From: Micromonospora sp. WMMD1128
GTDB lineage: Bacteria; Actinomycetota; Actinomycetes; Mycobacteriales; Micromonosporaceae
Reading direction: 5' to 3'
NCBI RefSeq assembly: GCF_027497235.1
Contig: NZ_CP114902.1
Span: forward strand, 2,803,501 to 2,867,500
Length of the DNA: 64,000 bases
Positions 24,294-32,911 of this stretch are shown in pieces; the first letter of the stretch is position 1; each line of letters opens with the position of its first letter. The notes under the pieces were generated by a model that did not search any database, was not told where the DNA came from, and was given only the letters and a program-made list of their open reading frames with translations. The position numbers and the translations under genes were made by a program.

Positions 24294-24714
24294 GTTCCGG
24301 CGGGCGTACGGCGCGGCGGCCTGGCACCTGCTGCTCCTGGTGGGCTGCTTCGCGGTGACCGGGTGGATCGCGCTGCGGCTGGCCGGCGAGCCGACCGCCG
24401 GCCGGATGCTGCTCTGGTTCCTCGGCGCGGTCATCGCCCACGACCTGGTGCTCTTCCCGTTGTACGCGGCCCTCGACCGGGCGCTGCGTCGCGCCGGCCC
24501 GTCGTTGCGCAACCACGTCCGGGTGCCGGCGTACCTGTCGGCGCTGCTGTTCGGGGTCTACCTGCCGACCGTGCTGGGCCTCGGCGACGGCACGTACGCG
24601 GCGGCCACCGGCCTGTCGCCCCGGCCCCTGCTCGGCCGCTGGCTGGCGGTCACCGCCGTGCTGTTCGCCGCGAGCGCGGCGCACTACGCCATCCGCCGCC
24701 CGCGCCGGCGCTGA
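24286..24714 (+). CDS. Small membrane protein, partner of the Mo oxidoreductase
   Basis: A 142-residue protein with four predicted transmembrane helices (about 12-30, 42-62, 82-100, 112-132). Its ATG overlaps the end of the oxidoreductase gene by 8 bp, so they are translationally coupled. No family recognised; a subunit, electron-transfer partner or assembly factor is a reasonable inference. Confidence 0.8.
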   Translation: MAEFRRAYGAAAWHLLLLVGCFAVTGWIALRLAGEPTAGRMLLWFLGAVIAHDLVLFPLYAALDRALRRAGPSLRNHVRVPAYLSALLFGVYLPTVLGLGDGTYAAATGLSPRPLLGRWLAVTAVLFAASAAHYAIRRPRRR

Positions 24715-24751
24715 CGCGCGCCGGCCGTGCGGGCGCTTCCCGGGGCGGCGG

Positions 24752-25981
24752 TCAGGCGCCCGGGCCGACCAGCAGGGCGAGCACCGTGCCGGCGGTGGCG
24801 AGGGCGGCGAGCGCGGCGCTCGTCGCCACGAACCGGCCCAGCGGCACCGCCACGCCGGCGGCCCGGCACCGCTCGTACCAGATCAGCGTGGCCAGCGACG
24901 CCCACGGCGTGGCCAGCGGGCCGACGTTCGTGCCGACGAGCAGCGCCAGCAGTTGGGTGTGCCGGTCGGCGGCGATCACCGCCTCACCGGCCAGGTACGC
25001 GGGCAGGTTGTTCACCGCGTTGCTGAACAGCGCGCCGACGGCGCCCGCCCGCAGCGCGCCCTCCGCACCCGGGTCGGTGCCGATCAGCGCGCCCATCACA
25101 TGGTCCAGGCCGTGTCGCCCGATGGTCTGCACCACCAGGAACAGCCCGGTCACGAACACCAGCAGCCGCCACGGCACCAGCGCCGGGCGCAGCCGGTGCC
25201 GGGCCCGTACCGCGAAACCGGCGACCAGGATCGCGGCGGCCACCCCGGAGGCGACGCCGATCTCCACGCCGGCCAGCACCCCGGCGACGAAGAGCAGGCA
25301 GGCGACGAGCGCGGTGCGGAAGACCACCCGGTCCGGTGGCTGGTAGGGCGGCGGCGGGACGAACGGGTCGGCGTCGGCGCGCGCCGGCCGCCAGTACCAC
25401 CACCACAGCAGCAGCATGGTGACGGCGATGGCGACCACCTGCGGCCACCACATCCGCGCCGCCCACGGCAGCGGGTCCAGGCCGATCCGGTTGCTGGCCA
25501 GGATGTTCGTCAGGTTGGACACCGGCAGCAGCAGGCTCGCCGTGTTGGCCAGCCACACCGTGGTCATGGCCAGCGGCGTCGGCGGCACGTTGAGCGTCCG
25601 GGCCAGGGCGATCATCACCGGCGTGAGCAGCACCGCAGTGGTGTCCAGGTTGAGCGCGATGGTGGTCACCGACGCGACGACGACGCAGAGCCAGAACAGC
25701 GCCCGGAAGCTGCCCCGCGCGGTGATCGCCACCCGGGCGGCGAGCGCGTCGAAGACGCCCGCGATCGCGGTCAACTCGGCCAGCACCACCACCGTGCCGA
25801 GGAAGATCAGGATGGGGCCGATCCGGCGCATCGTGGCCTCGGCGTCCGCGCGCGGCAGCAGGCCGGTGAGGACGCAGAGCACGCCGGCCACGGCCAGCCC
25901 GATCGCGATCCAGTCCAACGGGTGCAGTTGCCGACGGGGCCGGTCCGGCGCGGCGGACGGCGGGTCGCCGACGGTCTCCAC
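24752..25981 (-). CDS. ArsB/NhaD-type arsenite/anion transporter-like protein
   Basis: A 409-residue protein with about ten transmembrane helices of the ion-transporter superfamily. Signatures NLDTTAVLLTPVMIALART, TVWLANTASLLLPVSNLTN and SNAVNNLPAYLA match actinobacterial ArsB-like proteins (arsenite/antimonite or dicarboxylate-type permeases). The GTG at 25981 has GAGGATCG upstream and fits the family length; an in-frame ATG at 26080 would add 33 residues and leave only 9 bp to the divergent TIR gene. No arsR or arsC lies next to it, so arsenic specificity is unproven. Confidence 0.85.
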   Translation of the reverse strand: METVGDPPSAAPDRPRRQLHPLDWIAIGLAVAGVLCVLTGLLPRADAEATMRRIGPILIFLGTVVVLAELTAIAGVFDALAARVAITARGSFRALFWLCVVVASVTTIALNLDTTAVLLTPVMIALARTLNVPPTPLAMTTVWLANTASLLLPVSNLTNILASNRIGLDPLPWAARMWWPQVVAIAVTMLLLWWWYWRPARADADPFVPPPPYQPPDRVVFRTALVACLLFVAGVLAGVEIGVASGVAAAILVAGFAVRARHRLRPALVPWRLLVFVTGLFLVVQTIGRHGLDHVMGALIGTDPGAEGALRAGAVGALFSNAVNNLPAYLAGEAVIAADRHTQLLALLVGTNVGPLATPWASLATLIWYERCRAAGVAVPLGRFVATSAALAALATAGTVLALLVGPGA

Positions 25982-26077
25982 GAACGACGATCCTCGCACA
26001 TCAGGTGTCGGAGGTCCGACCCGACGCGACCCCCGGTCCGAGCTGCCGTGGGTGTCGATCCGTTGACCGTCGGTGGT

Positions 26078-26083
26078 CATAAT
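26078..26083 (+). promoter_or_regulatory. -10 element CATAAT of the TIR-NACHT gene
   Basis: CATAAT ends 6 nt before GTG 26090 and there is no ribosome site, so the large TIR gene is probably transcribed without a leader. No clear -35 at 17 bp. Confidence 0.5.
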
Positions 26084-26089
26084 GACCAC

Positions 26090-29000
26090 GTGGCTGTAGG
26101 CGCGCACCCCACCCGGTCCGACCGCCCGATCGACTTCTTCATCAGCTACTCGCCCGCCGACGAGCGCTGGGCGACGTGGCTGGCCTGGGAGTTCGAGGAG
26201 GCGGGCTACCGCACCCTGCTCCAGGCGTGGGACTTCGTCGCCGGCACCAACTTCATCGACTTCATGGACCGTGGGGTCCGCGAGGCCGAGGTGGTGGTGG
26301 CGGTGCTGTCCGAACGCTACCTGCACTCGACGTACGGCAAGCTGGAGTGGCAGGCGGCGCTGCGCGCCGACCCGGACGGCACCGGCAACAAGCTGGTCAC
26401 GGTGCGGGTGGAGGACTGCCCGATCGACGGCCTGCTCGCCACCATCACCTACGTCGACCTGGTCGGGGTGGACGACCCGGCGCGGGCCCGCGCCCGGGTG
26501 CTGGACCGGATCCGGGAGGCGCTCGACGGCCGGGCCAAACCGATGCGCCAGCCGATGTTCCCGCGCCACCTCGACGATCCCGCCGGCGTGCTCGCCGGGC
26601 CCGTCGCCGGTGCGCCCGCGCAGCGCCGGCCACGGCGTACCCCGATCAACCCGCCGCCGTTCCCGCCGGCCGCGGCGGCGCCGCCGACCGCCCGCGACAC
26701 CATCACCGTGCTCCAGGTGGGCGGCCCGCGGTTCGGCCGTGGCGTCATCTCCCCGGGCGCCCCGGTCACCCCCGGCGAGGTTCAGGAACACCTGATGGGC
26801 GACCTGACGCTGCTGATGAACGACGGGGTGCCCCGGCCGGACCTGCTGGTGGTGGCCGGCAATCTGACCGAGTCGGGCAGCGCACGCGAGTTCTCCGACG
26901 CGCTGAGCTTCCTCACCGGGCTGCGGGTGCTGCTCGGCCTGGAGCCGCACCGGCTGGTCGTGGTGCCCGGCCCGCGCGACGTGACGATGGCCGCGTCCCG
27001 GGCCTACTTCGCCACCTGCGAGGCCGACGATGTCGACCCGCAGCCGCCCTACTGGCCCAAGTGGCGGCACTACGCGCGGCTCTTCGACGACCTCTACCAG
27101 GGCCTCGACGACCGGATCTTCGACAGCGAGCAGCCCTGGACGCTGTTCGCGGTGCCCGACCTGCGGGTGGTGGTGGCCGGGTTGAACTCCACCATCGCCA
27201 TCACCCACCGCGAGGAGGACCGGTACGGCTTCCTCGGCGAGGCGCAGTCCGCCTGGTTCGCCCAGCGGCTGCGGCACTACCAGCAGTCCGGCTGGCTGCG
27301 GCTGGGCGCGATGGCGCACGCCCCCGGCCCCCGCAGCCCGTACGCCGACGAGGTCCCGCCGGACCGGGTGTCGCTGCGCGACCGCGGCTCGGTCAACCGG
27401 CTGGTCGGCCCGATGCTCAACCTGCTGCTCTCCGACGCCGCGCCGACCGGGCGGGCCGACCCGGTGGTGCCGCTCGTCGCCGCCCCGCGCGACGGCCGGG
27501 CCCAGGTGCTGCGGCTCGGCGCGGACGGGATGACGCGCTGGGTGCTCGGCCGCGACGACCGCCGGGACGCCGGCGAGTCGACCGCGGTGGGCTGGCCCCG
27601 GGCCGAGGCGACGTTCGGCGCGTCCGGCCCGGCCCAGGTGCCCGACCCGCGGCGTCCGGCCACCGGGGAGGGCCCCACCCAGGGCGAGGCCGCCCCGGCG
27701 GTGGCGGCGGCGACCCCGGTGGAGCGGCTGCTCGACCGCCTCGCCGAGGTGTGCGAGGCCCGCTACGACCGGGTGCTGGTGCGCCGGGTCGACGCCGACC
27801 CGCCGCATCTGTACGTCAGCTACCGCTCCGACGGCGTGGTCCGGCAGCAGCGGGTCGGCGCGCACGTGGGCACGCCCGCGCCGGCCGACGTGGACCGGTT
27901 CGCCCGCCGGGTGCACGCCACCGACCCGGACATTCCCTCGGAGCTTGTCTACGACGGCGACCGGGTGCCGCGCGGGCTGGCCGAGGAGGCACAGCGGCGC
28001 GGCGTCCGGGTGCTGCACCTGACCGAGTTCCAGGGCCTGCTCGACCTGCGCGACTACGTCGCCGCGCAGACCGCCCGGCTCCAGGCCGACCGGCTCTACC
28101 CGCCGGGCCAGTACGTGCCGCAGCGCTACCGCCACCTGGTCGGCGCCGACCAGCGGGTCCGCGAGGACGTGGTGGACGAGCTGCTGGAGACGGTCTCCGC
28201 GCCGGACGGCCGGTTCGTGCTCGTGCTCGGCGACTTCGGCCGGGGCAAGACGTTCGCGCTGCGCGAGGTGGCCCGCCGGCTGCCCACCGCCGCGCCGGAC
28301 CTGATCCCGATCCTGGTCGAGCTGCGCGCGCTGGACAAGGCGCACTCCGTCGACGGCCTGGTCGCCGCGCACCTGGCCAACCACGGCGAGCAGGTGATCG
28401 ACCTGAAGGCGTTCCGCTACATGCTGCGCCAGGGCCGCATCGTGCTGCTCTTCGACGGGTTCGACGAGCTGGTGGCCCGGGTGACCTACGACCGGGCGGC
28501 CGACCACCTGGAGACACTGCTCCAGGCGGCCGAGGGCGCCGCGAAGATCGTGGTGAGCAGCCGCACCCAGCACTTCAAGACCAACTCGCAGGTGCTGACC
28601 GCGTTGGGCGAGCGGGTCGGCCTGCTGCCGCACCGCCGCGTGCTCTCGGTGGAGGACTTCACCCCGGGCCAGATCGAGTCGTTCCTGCGTAACCGCTACG
28701 GCGGCGACGAGACGGCGGCCCGGGATCGGATGAGCCTGCTCGCCGGCGTGAACGACCTGCTCGGGCTCTCCCGCAACCCGCGCATGCTCGGGTTCATCGC
28801 CAACCTGGACGAGGGGCGGCTGGCCGCGGTGGCCGGGGCCGGCGGCACGTTCAGCGCCGCCACGCTCTACCGGGAGATCCTGGCCGCCTGGCTGGACTTC
28901 GAGGAACGGCGTACCCAGGGCATCCCGGGCGCGCCGGTGAATTTGCGGCGGCCCGAGCTGTGGCAGGCGGTGAGCCGGCTGGCGTTCCAGCTCTGGGAGA

Positions 29001-31867
29001 GCGGCGAGTCCTACCTGCGGCTGGCCGAGCTGACCGAGGCCACCGGCCAGCTCGCCGGGCGGGCCGAGTCCCGGCTGTCCGGGCCGCAGGCCGCCCACGC
29101 GGTGGGCGCCGGCAGCCTGCTGGTCCGCACCGACGACGGGCTGTTCGGGTTCATCCACACCTCGGTGATGGAGTGGCTGGTCGCCGACGGCGTCGCGGAC
29201 CAGCTCAACCGGGGGGAGGAGCCGACCGCGCTGGCGGTGCGGTCGCTGTCCGCGCTGGCCGTGGAGTTCCTCGGCGACCTCGCCGACCCGGCCCGCTGCA
29301 CCGCGTGGACGGCCCGCGTGCTCGGCGACGAGTCGGCCGGCGAGACGCTGCGCGCCAACGCGATGCGGCTCAGCGCCCGGCTGCGCCTGCCCGACCGGGC
29401 CGACCTGCGCGGCGCGGTGCTGCGCGGCGAGGACCTGTCCCACCGGGAGCTGGCCGGGGCCGACCTGACCGGCGCCGACCTGACCGACGCCCGGCTGGTG
29501 GCCACGAACCTGACCGAGGCCCGGCTGGAACACGCCCGGCTGCGGGGCGCGCGGCTCGACCAGGCCCGCCTCGCCGGGGCGGACCTGCGCGACGCGGACC
29601 TGGCCGGCGCCCGGCTGTTCCGGGCCGACCTGCGCGGGGCGCGGACAGCCGGCAGCAGCTGGCACCGGACGGCGTTGATCGACGTCAACGCCGACCCGGG
29701 GTTGCTGCGGGCCCCGGAGCTGCGCGGAGCGGTCGTCGCGCCGGGCCGGCCGGTGACGCCGGGCCTGGCCCCGCCCGCGGTGGGAGTCGGGTACGGCTTC
29801 GAGGTGGGACGGCTGCCGGTGCCGGTCGCCTACAGCCCGGACGGCGCGGTGCTGGCGGTCGGCAACGACGACGGTGGCGTGCTGCTCTGCGACACGGCCA
29901 CCGGGCTGGCGGTGCGTACCCTCCAGGGCCACCGGTCCCGGGTCTACGCGGTCCGCTACGACGCCGCCTCGCACCAACTCGTCACCGGCGCGGCGGACCT
30001 CACCGTACGGTTGTGGGACGCCGACCACGGCGACGTGCGGCACGTCATCGAGGACGTCTTCACCGGCTGGGTGTGGCCGCTGCTCACCGACGGGCGCCGG
30101 GGCCGGCTGGTGGTGGGTGACGCGGCCGGCGTGGTCCGGCTCTACGACACCCGCACCGCACGGCTGCGCCACACGTGGCGGGGGCACGCGGCGCCGATCT
30201 GGGGAACCTCGTTCAGCCCGGACGGCCGGCGGGTCGTGGTGGCGGACAGCGCCGGCACGGTCCGCGGCTGGGACGTCCACACCGGCCGGCTGGCGTTCGA
30301 GGTGCGCGAGCCGGAGGTGGTCTACCGGGTGGTGCACTCACCGGACGGCCGGCTGCTGGCCGCCGTCGGGCAGCACGGGCGGGTCTGGATCCGCCGGGCC
30401 ACCGACGGCGAGCTGCTGCGCCAGCCCCGCGGCCACGAGGCCGACGTGTACGCCCTCGACATCCACCCGGACGGCACGCTGATGGCCACCGGCGACACGC
30501 ACGGCGCGCTGCGGCTGTGGGAGACGGAGACCGGCCGCCCGGTGCGGGTGCTCGGCCGGCAGCGCGGCGCCATCTACAGCGTCCGGTTCAACGGCGACGG
30601 CAGCCTGCTCGCCACCTCCGCGAGCGACGGCGCGATCCAGCTCTGGGACACCGACGACGGTCAGGTGCGGCACGAGCTGACCCGGCACCGGGGCTCGGTC
30701 TGGCCGGTGGTGTGGCGGCCGGACCAGGCGCAGGTGGCGACCAGCAGCAACGACGGCACCACCCGGCTGTGGGACGTGCGCACCGGGCAGCTCCAGCAGA
30801 CGCTGCGCGGGCACGGGCGGCGGGTCACCGCGCTCTCCTTCCGCGACGACGGGGAGGTGCTGGCGGCCTGCGGCAACGACGGCCTGATCCGGCTCTGGGA
30901 GCCGCGCACCGGCCGCCTGCTGCGGCGGCTCGCCACCCCGGCCGACCGCCTGCTCTCGGTGGTCTTCTGCCCGGACGAGCCGATGGTGGCCACGCCCAGC
31001 GGCGACGGCGGTGTGCACCTGTGGAACACCGACACCGGCGCCGACGAGCGGGAACTCAACGTGGACACCGATCACGTCTGGGCGGTCGCGTTCAGCCCGG
31101 ACGGCGACGCGCTCGCGACCGCGAACGACGACGACACCGTACGCCTGTGGTACCGCCGCACCGGCCGGCATTTCGCCACGCTCACCCCGCACGGGGGGCG
31201 GGTGCGCACGGTGGCGTTCAGCCCCGACGGCGAGACCATCGCGACCGGCGGCGACGACCGGACGGTACGACTGTGGGACGCGGCCACCGCCACCTGCCGG
31301 CTGACCCTGGAACACCACACCGACCGGGTCTACTCGGTCGGCTTCAACGCCGAGGGCACGCTGCTGGCGAGCGCCGGCAACGACGGCACGGCGGTGATCT
31401 GGGACGTGTCCACCGGCGAGCGACGCACCGTGCTCACCGCGCACGTCGGGCGGCTCTGGTCGTGCGCGTTCAGCCCGGACGGCAACCTGCTCGCCACCGC
31501 CGGGGACGACCTGGTGATCCGGCTGTGGGATCCGGGCACCGGGCGGCTGCACGGCACCCTGGCCGCGCACACCCGGCGGGTCTGGTCGGTGCACTTCAGC
31601 CCGGACAGCAGCCTGCTCGCCAGCGCCGGCGACGACGGGACGGTCCGGCTGTGGGACGTGGCGGACCCGGAGCACGCCCAGTTGCGGACCACGCTCATCG
31701 GCCTGCCGGACGGTTGGGCGGCGGTCAGCCCCGACGGCCGGTACAAGCTGGACGGCGACCCGGGCGGCCAGTTCTGGCACGTCATCGGCACCTGCCGCTT
31801 CGAGGTCGGCGAGCTGGATCCTTATCTCACCCACGTCCGCCGCCTACCCGTCGACGCCCCCTTCTGA
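26090..31867 (+). CDS. Multidomain STAND protein: TIR - degenerate metallophosphoesterase - NACHT - pentapeptide repeats - WD40
   Basis: A 1925-residue protein, GTG start. Domains in order: TIR (about 10-150; DFFISYSPADERWA, catalytic-position Glu86 in GKLEWQAAL). A calcineurin-like phosphoesterase fold follows (about 204-410) with its metal motifs changed: GNLTE for GDLTE, GPRD for GNHD. Residues about 544-683 are an uncharacterised domain ending SELVYDG...VLHLTEFQGL, possibly nuclease-like. NACHT NTPase (about 684-1000) has Walker A GDFGRGKT at 714-721, Walker B LLFDGFDE at 786-793 and sensor SSRTQ. Pentapeptide repeats (ADLxGA type) span about 1103-1184. About 15 WD40 blades run from about 1240 to 1885, ending in an FWHVIGTCRFEVGELDPY cap. 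STAND proteins recognise a trigger through the repeats, oligomerise and activate the effector; a TIR effector usually degrades NAD+. A role in antiphage defence or programmed death is inferred. No dedicated partner gene is adjacent. Confidence 0.93.
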   Translation: MAVGAHPTRSDRPIDFFISYSPADERWATWLAWEFEEAGYRTLLQAWDFVAGTNFIDFMDRGVREAEVVVAVLSERYLHSTYGKLEWQAALRADPDGTGNKLVTVRVEDCPIDGLLATITYVDLVGVDDPARARARVLDRIREALDGRAKPMRQPMFPRHLDDPAGVLAGPVAGAPAQRRPRRTPINPPPFPPAAAAPPTARDTITVLQVGGPRFGRGVISPGAPVTPGEVQEHLMGDLTLLMNDGVPRPDLLVVAGNLTESGSAREFSDALSFLTGLRVLLGLEPHRLVVVPGPRDVTMAASRAYFATCEADDVDPQPPYWPKWRHYARLFDDLYQGLDDRIFDSEQPWTLFAVPDLRVVVAGLNSTIAITHREEDRYGFLGEAQSAWFAQRLRHYQQSGWLRLGAMAHAPGPRSPYADEVPPDRVSLRDRGSVNRLVGPMLNLLLSDAAPTGRADPVVPLVAAPRDGRAQVLRLGADGMTRWVLGRDDRRDAGESTAVGWPRAEATFGASGPAQVPDPRRPATGEGPTQGEAAPAVAAATPVERLLDRLAEVCEARYDRVLVRRVDADPPHLYVSYRSDGVVRQQRVGAHVGTPAPADVDRFARRVHATDPDIPSELVYDGDRVPRGLAEEAQRRGVRVLHLTEFQGLLDLRDYVAAQTARLQADRLYPPGQYVPQRYRHLVGADQRVREDVVDELLETVSAPDGRFVLVLGDFGRGKTFALREVARRLPTAAPDLIPILVELRALDKAHSVDGLVAAHLANHGEQVIDLKAFRYMLRQGRIVLLFDGFDELVARVTYDRAADHLETLLQAAEGAAKIVVSSRTQHFKTNSQVLTALGERVGLLPHRRVLSVEDFTPGQIESFLRNRYGGDETAARDRMSLLAGVNDLLGLSRNPRMLGFIANLDEGRLAAVAGAGGTFSAATLYREILAAWLDFEERRTQGIPGAPVNLRRPELWQAVSRLAFQLWESGESYLRLAELTEATGQLAGRAESRLSGPQAAHAVGAGSLLVRTDDGLFGFIHTSVMEWLVADGVADQLNRGEEPTALAVRSLSALAVEFLGDLADPARCTAWTARVLGDESAGETLRANAMRLSARLRLPDRADLRGAVLRGEDLSHRELAGADLTGADLTDARLVATNLTEARLEHARLRGARLDQARLAGADLRDADLAGARLFRADLRGARTAGSSWHRTALIDVNADPGLLRAPELRGAVVAPGRPVTPGLAPPAVGVGYGFEVGRLPVPVAYSPDGAVLAVGNDDGGVLLCDTATGLAVRTLQGHRSRVYAVRYDAASHQLVTGAADLTVRLWDADHGDVRHVIEDVFTGWVWPLLTDGRRGRLVVGDAAGVVRLYDTRTARLRHTWRGHAAPIWGTSFSPDGRRVVVADSAGTVRGWDVHTGRLAFEVREPEVVYRVVHSPDGRLLAAVGQHGRVWIRRATDGELLRQPRGHEADVYALDIHPDGTLMATGDTHGALRLWETETGRPVRVLGRQRGAIYSVRFNGDGSLLATSASDGAIQLWDTDDGQVRHELTRHRGSVWPVVWRPDQAQVATSSNDGTTRLWDVRTGQLQQTLRGHGRRVTALSFRDDGEVLAACGNDGLIRLWEPRTGRLLRRLATPADRLLSVVFCPDEPMVATPSGDGGVHLWNTDTGADERELNVDTDHVWAVAFSPDGDALATANDDDTVRLWYRRTGRHFATLTPHGGRVRTVAFSPDGETIATGGDDRTVRLWDAATATCRLTLEHHTDRVYSVGFNAEGTLLASAGNDGTAVIWDVSTGERRTVLTAHVGRLWSCAFSPDGNLLATAGDDLVIRLWDPGTGRLHGTLAAHTRRVWSVHFSPDSSLLASAGDDGTVRLWDVADPEHAQLRTTLIGLPDGWAAVSPDGRYKLDGDPGGQFWHVIGTCRFEVGELDPYLTHVRRLPVDAPF

Positions 31868-31941
31868 CCCTGCCGCGGGTTTTCGTCGATCTTGGACTTG
31901 TGGTGCCATGCTGTCCGTGCCTACCCCGCCTCCAACGCCGC

Positions 31942-31996
31942 GATCATGAGGTTGACGGCGGTGTCATTCTCCGTTGATGCCGTCAACTTCATGATC
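31942..31996. repeat. 55-bp palindromic element GATCATGAGGTT (copy 2)
   Basis: Arms GATCATGAGGTTGACGGC and GCCGTCAACTTCATGATC. It is preceded at 31888-31905 by half of the 21245-type element. The gap 31868-32116 holds no gene. Confidence 0.8.
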
Positions 31997-32116
31997 GCCG
32001 CTCCTCGCGCCCCCGCCTGCTCCCACCCGGATCCGGCCAGCTCGCCCAACGAGCCGGGAAGCGGCCCGAACGCGCCACCTCATCAACCCCTCGACAACTC
32101 AGAGAACGGCGTGGAT

Positions 32117-32713
32117 TCAGCGGGTGGCGGGGCCGGCCCACCGGACCTCGCCGTCGTGCCACACGTCCGTGGGGGCCAGGCCGCAGGCCGTGGCCACCGC
32201 CGCCGACGCGCGGTGGTCGGGATGGATGTGGGCCACGAGGGTACGCACACCGCGCCGCCCCAACCAGCCGACCATCCCGCGTGCGGCCTCGGTGGCGATG
32301 CCACGCCCCTGCCAGGGTGTGCCCACCACCCAGGCGATCTCGGCGACCGGCCCGTCGTCGACCGGATCCGCGTCGTCGAGGTGCCGGTGCCCGACCGCCC
32401 GCGCGCTCCCCGTGGCGGCGTGCCGGGTCGGAGCCTCAGGTTCGGTGACGGTGGCCTGGACGGTGCCGGCCAGCCGGCCGTCGTCGCGGAGCTGGACGAC
32501 CCAGTTGCACCACGACTCCGCCGGGTCGGGGGAGCCGGCGACCAGCCGCTCGTAGCGAGCCCGCAACGACGCCGGATCGGCCGGGCCGCCGCCGATGAAG
32601 GTGTGCAGCGCCGGGTCGGCGAGCACGGCGGCCATCTCCTCGGCGTGCGCGACGCCGAGCGGCAGCAGGAGCAGCCGGTCGGTGGGGATGGGCTCCGGCG
32701 CGATCCCGCTCAT
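32117..32713 (-). CDS. GNAT acetyltransferase (RimJ/RimL type)
   Basis: A 198-residue GNAT protein. TDRLLLLPLGVAHAEEMAAV is the typical RimJ/L N-terminus, IAWVVGTPWQGRGIATEAAR holds the acetyl-CoA loop (QGRGIA), and NPDH-like HPDHRASAAVATACGL closes the fold. Substrate unknown. It lies 6 bp downstream of the DUF397 gene on the same strand, so it may be part of that operon. Confidence 0.92.
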   Translation of the reverse strand: MSGIAPEPIPTDRLLLLPLGVAHAEEMAAVLADPALHTFIGGGPADPASLRARYERLVAGSPDPAESWCNWVVQLRDDGRLAGTVQATVTEPEAPTRHAATGSARAVGHRHLDDADPVDDGPVAEIAWVVGTPWQGRGIATEAARGMVGWLGRRGVRTLVAHIHPDHRASAAVATACGLAPTDVWHDGEVRWAGPATR

Positions 32714-32719
32714 CGGAAG

Positions 32720-32911
32720 TCAGCGCCGGTGCGCCAGGTGGGCGACGAACGCCCGCCATGCCGGCGGCGCGAAGACGAGGACCGGGCCGGTCGGATCCTT
32801 CGAGTCCCGTACGCCGACCAGAGCGGCCAGGTTGTCGGCCACCTCGACGCAGTCGCCGCCGTTGTTGCCGCTCTTCGTGCTCTTGCGCCACCGCGCACCG
32901 GTCAGGCCCAT
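32720..32911 (-). CDS. DUF397 protein
   Basis: A 63-residue DUF397 protein (RWRKSTKSGNNGGDCVEVAD, VRDSKDPTGPVLVF). DUF397 proteins are nearly always encoded with DUF5753-XRE regulators in actinomycetes, as here, where its start overlaps the regulator's end by 10 bp. Such pairs behave like two-part regulatory modules, often linked to development; the biochemical role is not settled. Confidence 0.95.
   Translation of the reverse strand: MGLTGARWRKSTKSGNNGGDCVEVADNLAALVGVRDSKDPTGPVLVFAPPAWRAFVAHLAHRR

Noticed and set aside
26082-26084. ATG at 26082 as start of the TIR gene
   Set aside because: It is in a different frame from the TIR domain; GTG 26090 is the only close in-frame start.
24752-30337. 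Very long minus-strand open frame (over 1800 codons) opposite the TIR-NACHT gene
   Set aside because: Only its last part, the ArsB-like transporter, has protein-family sense. The remainder is the antisense shadow of the WD40/NACHT gene, rich in Arg/Gly/Pro/His without domains, a known effect of high-GC codon bias.
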